Under the pieces are notes generated by a model. It did no database searches, had not been told where the DNA came from, and was given only the letters and a program-made list of their open reading frames with translations. Below, in pieces: positions 56,239 to 64,000 of a stretch of DNA of 64,000 nucleotides (position 1 is its first letter; every line of letters begins with the position of its first letter). Source of the stretch: Thamnaconus septentrionalis (Eukaryota > Chordata > Actinopteri > Tetraodontiformes > Monacanthidae); the NCBI GenBank assembly GCA_009823395.1, contig CM020504.1:26808531-26872530 (forward strand), in the 5' to 3' direction. Position numbers and translations under genes: made by a program.

Positions 56239-57416
56239 TTGGGAGTTGACTGCCTAGTATGGCGTTAGTCACTCAAAATTGGCCGATGCAATGCTGCACC
56301 TCCTCCCTTTCAAAAAATTGACTAATTGTTTTCCAATTATTTTTTCAGGTTGCAGTTTAACGTCGTGCCCAGGACGGTGAGGTAAGTTTTCCAATTGTTA
56401 ATTTGGTGTCTTTAATGACTTAATTAATTTCTTTCTTTCTTTTCCAGGGTTCCCGGTCCAGGTGAGTAAAGGTAAGTCCTCTTTTCTTCCTTTCTCCTTC
56501 CTTCTCCTCTATCCTTTTCTTCCTCCTTTCTTCTTCCCGTCTTCTTACTCCCTCTTGTTCTTTGTTCTTCCTTTCTTCTAGTCTTTTCTTCCGTCGATTG
56601 ATCCTCTGTCTCTTCGAATCCTTTGTCCTTAGCCGCTCTAATCTTTGTCCTTCTTCTTTTCCAGGTTCTTCTCATGGCTTCAATCAACTTTTGCCTTTTA
56701 CATTGCACCATGTTGTGCGCGCTAATATGCGATAATAATAAATTGGCCTCTACTGGATCCTTGTCTTCAGTGGCCTTCTTGAAATGAGCTCTCCGGTATT
56801 TTCTTCGGTGGCTATCAATATGGGATAATGGTAGAACAGATGGCATTAAAAAGATGACGAGCTTAGATTGGGCTCTGAATCCAAAAATGGCCTCAATCCG
56901 GGAACTAAGAGGTAAGAAGTACAGGGTGGGACGGGGAATTAGCTAGGGTTAGCGATAGTGGATAGAAACAAACAGGGGTTAGGTTTAGAGCGTTGATAAA
57001 GGGTTAGGTTCTGTTTAAGGTTGAGATAGGGTTGGGTGTAGATCCAAATTAAAGGGGTTAAGTTTAGGTGTCCATCAAATTGGTTAGGTTTAGGCGGGAA
57101 TTCCGAATTGGTTAGGTTTAGGTATGTCCTTCGAATTGGTTAGGTTTAGTGTCATGGGTTAGGGGTAGGTGTACAATCCAATAGGGAATAAACAACATGC
57201 AAAAAGGGGCTCAGAGGGCTAGGGGACCACATCCCATCACAACACCCTCCGGGACCTGGCTGGGTAGGTTTAGGAAAAAAGGTTCTCCTAAGAGAAACCT
57301 GAGCACTCTCCGGCTGAGAGTGTGCTCAGGGTGGGCCCCCAAGCCCTTAAGTTTTTCCACCACCCTAAGGTGGTGGAGGTTCAAAAAATTACACATCTCG
57401 TGTTTAGGATGCGAAA

Positions 57417-57474
57417 GACGGTTTACGCGCGACGTTTCGACCAATAGAGTGGTCTTCTTCAGGCGCTGACCGTC
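57417..57474 (-). ncRNA. Hammerhead-ribozyme-like fold, copy 11
   Basis: Identical to copy 3 in core boxes and stems; the last intact copy before the decayed part of the array. Confidence 0.6.
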
Positions 57475-60400
57475 TTGGGAGTTGACTGCCTAGTATGGCG
57501 TTAGTCACTCAAAATTGGCCCGTGCAATGCTGCACCTCCCTCCCCTTTCAAAAATTGACTAATTGTTTTCCAATTATTTTCAGGTTGCAGTTTAACGTCG
57601 TGCCCAGGACGGTGAGGTAAGTTTTCCAATTGTTAATTTGGTGTCTTTAATGACTTAATTAATTTCTTTTCTTTCTTTCCAGGGTTCCGGTCCAGGTGAG
57701 TAAAGGTAAGTCCTCTTTTCTTCCTTTCTCCTTCCTTCTCCTCTATCCTTTTCTTCCTCCTTTCTTCTTCCCCGCCTTCTCACTCCCTCTTGTTCTTTGT
57801 TCTTTCCTTTCTTCTAGTCTTTTCTTCCGCCGATTGATCCTCTGTCTCTTCCGAATCCTTTGTCCTTAGCCGCTCTAATCTTTGTCCTTCTTCTTCTTTC
57901 CAGGTTCTTCTCATGGCTTCAATCAACCTTTTGCCTTTTCGTACCATGTTGTGCTAATATGCGATAATAATAAATTGGCTCTACTGGATCCTTGTCTTCA
58001 GTGGCCTTCTTGAAATGAGCCTCTCCGGTATTTTTCTTGATTGGTAGCCCTATCAATATGGGATAATGGTAGAACAGATGGCATTAAAAAGATAAGTTTA
58101 AAAGTCCACCAACGAGCTTAGATTAGGCTCCCTGAATCCAAAAATGCAAGCCTCCAGGGTCAGGGACCATCCATCACAAACTAAGAGGTAAGAGTACAGC
58201 ACCTAATGGAGTGGGTGGGAGTTTTCCCGGGAATTAGTTTAGGGGGTTGCCGACAAAGGCCTGCAAGCGATAGTGGATAGTGAAACAAACAGGGTTAGGT
58301 TTAGAGCGTTGATGAGGGTTTAAATCTGTTGAATTCTGCAATTTCTTCCAGGGTCCCTGGTTAGGGTTAGGATAGGGTTGGCCTTAATCTTTGTCCTTCT
58401 TTTGTAGATCCAAATTAAAGGGGTTAAGTCTTAGGTGTCCATCAAATTGGACAATTGCATTAAAAAGTTTAGATTAGGCCTAAACGGAATTCTGGGAATT
58501 GGTTGGGTTTAGGTATGTCCTTAGGCCCTGCTTATATTATAATTGGTTAGTTAAGTTTAGTGTCATGGGTTAGGGGGTAGGTGTACATGTCCCTTCAATC
58601 AGGGAATAAACAACATGCAAAAAGGGGCTCAGAGGGCTAGGGGACCACATCCCATCACAGCACCCTCCGGGACCTGGCTAGGTGAGTTTAGGAAAAAAAG
58701 GTTCTCCCTAAGAGAAACCTGAGTACTCTCTCCGGCTGAGAGGTGTGCTCAGGGTGGGCCCCTGCCCTTAAGTTTTCCACCACCCCTAAGGTGGTGGAGG
58801 TTCAAAAATACACATCTCGTGTTTAGATACGAAAAAAGAGCGGCTTACGCGCGACGCTTACGAACCAATAGAGTGGTCTTCTTCAGGCGCTGACCGTCTT
58901 GGGAGTTGACTTCCTCATTATAGCGTTAGTCACTCAAAAATTGGCCCGCAATGCTGCACCTCCTCCCTTTCAAAAAATTGACTTAATTGTTTTCCAATTA
59001 TTTTTCAGGTTGCAGTTTAACGTCGTGCCCAGGACGGTGAGGTAAGTTTTCCAATTGTTAATTTGGTGTCTTTAATGACTTAATTAATTTCTTTTTTCTT
59101 TCTTTTCCAGGGTTCGGTCCAGGTGAGTAAAGGTAAGTCCTCTTTTTCTTCCTTTCCTTCCTTCTCCTCTATCCTTTTCTTCCTCCTTTCTTCTTCCCGC
59201 CTCTTCTTACTCCCTCTTGTTCTTTGTTCTTCCTTTCTTCTAGTCTTTTCTTCCGCCGATTGATCCTCTGTCTCTTCCAACTTTGTCCTTAGCCGCCTAA
59301 TCTTTTGTCCTTCTTCTTTCCAGGTTCTTCTCATGGCTTCAATCAACTTTTGCCTTTTTCGTACCATGTTTGTGCGCTAATATGCATAATAATAAATTGG
59401 CTCTACTGGATCCTTGTCTCTGTGGCCTTCTTGAAATGAGCTCTCCGGTATTTTTCTTCGGTGGCTATCAATATGATGATAATGGTAGAACAGATGGCAT
59501 TAAAAAGATGACGAGCTTAGATTAGGCTCTGAATCCAAAAATGGCCTCCAACTGGAACTAAGAGGTAAGAGTACAGGGGTGGGACGGGAATGAAACTAGG
59601 GTTAGCGATAGTGATAGAAACAAACAGGGTTAGGTTTAGGCGTTGATAAGGGGTTAGGTTCTGTTTAGGGTTAGGATAGGGTTGGGTGTAGATCCAAATT
59701 AAAGGGGTTAAGTTTAGGTGGTGTCCATCAAATTGGTTAGGTTTAGGCGGAATTCTGAATTAGTTAGGGGCTTTAGGTATGTCCTTCGAATTGGCTAGGG
59801 TTTAGTGTCATGGGTTAGGTAGGTGTACAATCCATTAATAGGGAATAAACAACATGGGGGCAGGGGCTCAGAGGGCTAGGGGGGATCCACATCCCATCAC
59901 AACACCTCCGGGACCTGGCTGCAGGTAGGTTTAGGGAAAAAGGTTCTCCTAAGAGAAACCTGAGCACCTCCGGCTGAGAGTGTGCTCAGGTGGGCCTCAA
60001 GCCCTTAGTTTCCACCACCCCAAGGTGGTGGAGGTTCAAAATTACACATCTCGTGTTTGGGATGCGAAGACGGTTTACTGCCGACGTCAATTCAATAGAG
60101 TGGTCTTCTTCAGGCGCTTTGACCGCTCTTGGGAGTTGACTGCCTAGTAATGGCGTTAGTCACTCAAAATTGGCCCGTGCAACGCTGCACCTCCCTCCCT
60201 TTCAAAAAAATTGACTAATTGTTTTCCAATTATTTTTTCAGGTTGCAGTTTAACGTCGTGCCCAGGACTGGTGAGGTAAGTTTTCCAATTGTTAATTTGG
60301 TGTCTTTGATGACTTAATTAATTTCTTTTCTTTCTTTTCCAGGGTTCCCGGTCCAGGTGAGTAAGTCTCTCTTCCTTTCTCCTTCCTTCCTCTATCCTTT

Positions 60401-63400
60401 CTTCCTCCTTTCTTCTTCCCCGCCTTCTTACTCCCTCTTGTTCTTTGTTCTTCTCTTTCTTCTAGTCTTTTTCTTCCGCCGATTGATCCCTCTGTCTCTT
60501 CCGAATCCTTTGTCCTTAGCCGCTTCTAATCTTTTGTCCTTCTTCTTTTCCAGGTTCTTCTCATGGCTTCAATCAACTTTGCCTTTTTCGTACCATGTTG
60601 TGCGCGCTAATATGCGATAATAACAAATTGGCTCTACTGGATCCTTGTCTTCAGTGGCCTTCTTGAAAATGAGCTCTCCCGGTATTTTTCTTCGGTGGCT
60701 ATCAACAGTGGGATAATGGTAGAACAGATGGCATTAAAAAGATGACGAGCTTAGATTAGGCTCTGAATCCAAAATGGCCTCAAATCAGAACTAAGAGGTA
60801 AGAGTACAGGGTGGGACGGGAATTAGCTAGGGTTAGGGATAGTGGATAGAAACAAACAGGGTTAGGTTTGAGGGCGCTGATAAGGGGTTAGGTTCTGTTT
60901 AGAGGTTAGGATAGGGTTGGGTGTGGATCCAAATTAAAAGGGTTAAGTTTAGGTGTCCATCAAATTGGTTAAGTTTAGGCGAGAATTCGAATTGGTTAGG
61001 GTTTAGGTATGTCCTTCGTAATTGGTTAGGTTTAGTGTCCTTGGGTTGAGGGGTAGGTGTACAATCCAACAGAATAAACAACATGCAAAAAGGGGCTCAG
61101 AGGGCTAGGGGGACCACATCCCATCACAACACCTCCGGGACCTGGCTGGGTAGGTAGGAAAAAGGTTCTCCTAAGAGAAACCTGAGCACTCTCAGGCTGA
61201 GAAATTGTGTGCTCAGGGTGGGCCCCCGGCCACTTAAGTTTCCACCACCCTCATGGGTGGTGGAACCAAAAATTACACATCCGTGGTTTACGATGCGAGA
61301 AAGACGGTTTACACGCTGACGCTCCGCCCAACAGAGTGGTCATCAGCGCGACCATCTTGGGAGTTGACTGCCTAGTATGGCGTTAGTCACTCAAAATGGG
61401 CCGGTAATGCTGTTACCCTCCCTCCTTTCAAAATTGACTAATTGTTTTTCCAATTATTTTTTCAGGTTGCAGTTGCTTGTCGTGCCCAGGACTTGGTGAG
61501 GTAAGTTTTCCAATTGTTAATTTGGTGTCTTTAATGACTTAATTAATTTCTTTTCTTTTCTTTCCAGGGTTCCCGGTCCAGTTGAGTAAAGGTAAGTCCT
61601 CTTTTTCTTCCTTTCTCTCCTTCTCCTATCCTTTTCTTCCTCCTTTCTTCTTCCCTGCCTTCTTCCCTCCCCTCTTGTTCTTTGTTCTTCCTTTCTTCTA
61701 GCTCCTTTCTTCCGCCGATTGATCCCTCTGTCTCTTCCTCGAATCCTTTGTCCTTAGTCAGCTTCTAATCTTTGTCCTTCTTCTTTTCAGGTTCTTTCTC
61801 ATGGCTTCAATCAACTTTTTGCCTTTTTTCGCATTTCATGTTGTGCGCCTAATATGGTATAATAATAAATTGGTTCTACTGATCCTCTTGTCTTCAGTGG
61901 CCTTCTTGAAATGAGCTCTCCGGTATTTTTCTTCGGTGGCTATCAATATGGGATAATAGTGCAGACAGATGGCATTAAAAAGATGATTTAACTAGATTAG
62001 GCTCTGAATCCAAAAATAGCCTCCAATCGGAACTAAGAGGTAAAAATTATAGGGTGGGGCGAAATTAGCTAGGGTTAGCGATAGTGGATAAAACAAACAG
62101 GGGGTTAGAGTTTAGGCGTTGATAGAGGGTTAGATTCTGTTTTAGGGTTAGGATAAGGTTGGGCGTAGATCCAAATTAAAGTTGGTTGCTTAGGTGTCCA
62201 ACAAATTGGATTTAGGTTTATTGAAGATTCCTAGATTAGTTAGGTTTAGGCATGTCCTTCGAATTGGTTAGAGTTTGAGTGTCATGGGTTAGGGTGAGTG
62301 TACAATCCAATAGAGAATAAACAACATACAAAAAGAGGCTCAGAGGGCTGGGGACCACATCCCATCACAAATACCCTCCAGGACCTGTTTAGGCAGGTTT
62401 AGGAAAAAATTTCTCTAAGAGAAAAGCTAGGCACTCTCGGCAGAGAGTGTGCTCAGGGTAGACCCTCAAGCTCTGCCAGCTTTTTCCACCACCCCTAAGG
62501 TGGTGGGAGGTTCAAAATTACACATCTCGTGTTTGGGATACGAAAGGCGGTTCTAATGCTGACGCTTTAGGCAATAGAGTGGTCTTCTTCAGTAGCTGAC
62601 CGCCTTGGGGAGTTGGACTGGTTTGTAAGTATGCATGCTGATCACTCAAAAATTGGTGATGCAATACTGCACTGCCCTCCCTTTCAAAAAAAATTGACTA
62701 ATTGTTTTCCAATTATTTTTTCAGGTTGCAGTTTAACGTGGTACCCCAGGACCCGGTGAGGTAAGTTTTTCAATTATTGATTTGAAGCCTTTTAATGACT
62801 TAATTAATTTCTTTTCTTTCTTTCCGGGGTTCCCGGTCCAGGTGAGTAAAGGTGAGTCCTCTTTTCTACCTTTCTCCTTCCTTCTCCTCTATCCTTTTCT
62901 TCCTCCTTTCTTCTTCCCATCTTCTTACTCCCTCTTGTTCTTTGTTCTTCCCTTTCTTCTAGTCTTTTCTTCCAGTCAGTGATCCTCTAGCCTCTTCCAG
63001 ATCCTTTGTCCTTAGTCAGCTCTAATCTTTTGTCCTTCTTCTTTTCCAGAGTTCTTCTCATGGCTTCAATCAACTTTTTGCCTTGGTCGTACTCATGTTT
63101 ATTAACTAATATGCGATAATAATAAATTGGCTCTACCGGATCCTTGTCTTCAGTGGCCTTCTTTGAAATGAGCTCTCCCGGTATTTTTCTTCGGTGGCTA
63201 ATCAATATGGGATAATGGTAGAACAGATGGCATTAAAAGCATGACGAACTTAGATTAGGCTCTGAATCCAAAATGGCCTCCAATCGGGAACCAAGAGGTA
63301 AGAGTACAAGGGTGGGGCAGGAATTAGCTGGGGTTAGCGATAGTGAATGAGAAACAAACAGGGGTTAGGGTTTAGGCAAAGATAAGAGGTTGAGTTCTGT

Positions 63401-64000
63401 TTAGGGTTAGGGATAGGGTTGGGTGTAGATCCAAGTTAAAGGGGTTAAGTTTGGGTGTCCAACAAATTGGTTGGGTTTAGAAGTAGAATTCCGAATTGAA
63501 CAGGTTTTGTGCATGTCCTCTCGAATTGGACTGAGGTTTAGTGTCATGGGTTGGGGCAGGTGCCACAGTCCAATAGGAATAAACAACATGCCAAAAAGAG
63601 CTCCAGAGGGCTAGGGGGACCACATCCCATCACAACACCCTCCAGGACCTGGCTGGGTGAGTTTTAGGAAAAAGGTTCTCCTAAGAGAAACCTGAGGCAC
63701 TCTCCGGTGAGTGTGTGCTCAGGGTGGGCCCCCTGCCCATGAAAGTTTTTCCCACCAAATTCCTAAGGTGGTGGAGGTTCAGAAATTACACATCCTTTTG
63801 GGTTTAGGATCACGAAAGACGGTTTCTGTGACGTTTAAAATAATAAATTAGTCTTCTTCAGGCGCCGACCTGCTTTGGGAGTTTAGGTTAGGTGTTTCTT
63901 ATGAGGTGAATTTATTTTTTTCCTTTTTTTTTCCTTTTCCTCCCTTCTTCCCTTTTTCCCCTTTCTTTCCTTTTCTTTTCTTCCTCTTCCTTTTTCCCCG
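57417..64000. repeat. Decayed right part of the array
   Basis: Five further monomers and a partial one with many scattered indels and foreign-looking short insertions (58050-58560 repeats phrases out of order, lengthening that monomer to ~1.42 kb). The cores at ~58838, 60068, ~61302, ~62546 and ~63816 are damaged. The last ~120 bp (63890-64000) is pure pyrimidine-rich low complexity. Decay at an array edge and poor consensus quality are both possible. Confidence 0.8.

Larger units (their letters stand above)
47544..57416. repeat. Homogeneous core of the array: eight near-identical monomers
   Basis: Eight intervals of 1230-1238 bp. Most differences are single-base indels in homopolymers (A-runs before the acceptor, C-runs near CCCGGT, G-runs), with few substitutions except around the ribozyme core at 54943. 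Such uniformity fits recent amplification or gene conversion; homopolymer indels may partly be sequencing noise. Frames across the hairpin region recur (starting ~48559, 49768, 53492 and ending in VVFFRR or close to it) but are by-products of the repeat. Confidence 0.92.
44990..64000. repeat. Tandem array of ~16 monomers (~1.23 kb) with ribozyme-like and splice-like signals
   Basis: Ribozyme-like cores recur at 44996, 46404, 47544, 48779, 50015, 51248, 52481, 53711, 54943, 56181, 57417, ~58838, 60068, ~61302, ~62546 and ~63816. The spacings are 1408, 1140, then 1230-1238 for eight intervals, 1421, 1230, ~1234, ~1244 and ~1270. Monomer plan (plus strand): hairpin cluster, minus-strand ribozyme core, GGTTGCAGTTTAACGT segment, GT/AG-bounded microsegments, ~200-nt pyrimidine tract, AATAAA, then ~450 bp with degenerate TTAGG(G/TT) motifs. 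The array is cut by the window end. Confidence 0.95.

Noticed and set aside
44990..64000. Possibility of a CRISPR-like array
   Set aside because: Units are ~1.23 kb without short direct repeats and unique spacers, and the genome is eukaryotic.

Overview
The window looks like teleost fish nuclear DNA. The grounds are a vertebrate giant-cadherin gene with compact introns, dense di-, tri- and tetranucleotide microsatellites, L2/Rex-like LINE debris, hAT-type elements with 8-bp target duplications, and a fish-type NLR leucine-rich-repeat remnant. All calls come from reading the sequence; no search was run.

Layout. (1) 1-413: two phase-compatible exons of an unidentified gene on the minus strand. 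(2) ~1540-2180: CpG-rich promoter region with a probable non-coding first exon ending at a GTGAGT donor at 1801. (3) 4055-37030, plus strand: a complete FAT-family protocadherin gene, best called fat3-like. I reconstruct 29 coding exons whose phases all agree. They give about 4,630 codons: signal peptide, about 34 cadherin repeats, EGF, laminin G, three EGFs (the last calcium-binding type), one transmembrane helix and an intracellular domain ending in a class I PDZ ligand. One base appears to be missing in a run of eight G in the last cadherin/juxtamembrane exon (25916-25923); restoring one base makes the coding length exactly divisible by three. (4) 37031-~44980: 3' UTR and intergenic DNA with an NLR-type remnant, a hAT element nested inside another hAT element (both with 8-bp target duplications), and a decayed minus-strand zinc-finger-like locus. 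(5) ~44990-64000: a tandem array of about 16 monomers, mostly about 1.23 kb long, which fills the rest of the window and runs off its end.

The array is the most unusual part. On the minus strand every well-preserved monomer carries a hammerhead-ribozyme-like fold: a CUGANGA box with N = G, U or A in different copies, a covarying stem II, GAAAC, a minimal stem III and a covarying stem I. It is followed by hairpins, two of which have UUAG loops. In the older monomers the element ends abruptly against (TTAGGG)n. On the plus strand the same monomers carry ordered 13-33 nt segments bounded by strong AG|...|GT(A/G)AGT splice signals, then a roughly 200-nt pyrimidine tract, a terminal acceptor and usually AATAAA. 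My working hypothesis is a telomere-associated, non-autonomous, Penelope-like or retrozyme-like repeat family that was amplified as a satellite. The plus-strand splice architecture is a separate puzzle. Indels rise sharply after ~57.5 kb, which could be true decay or low-quality assembly.
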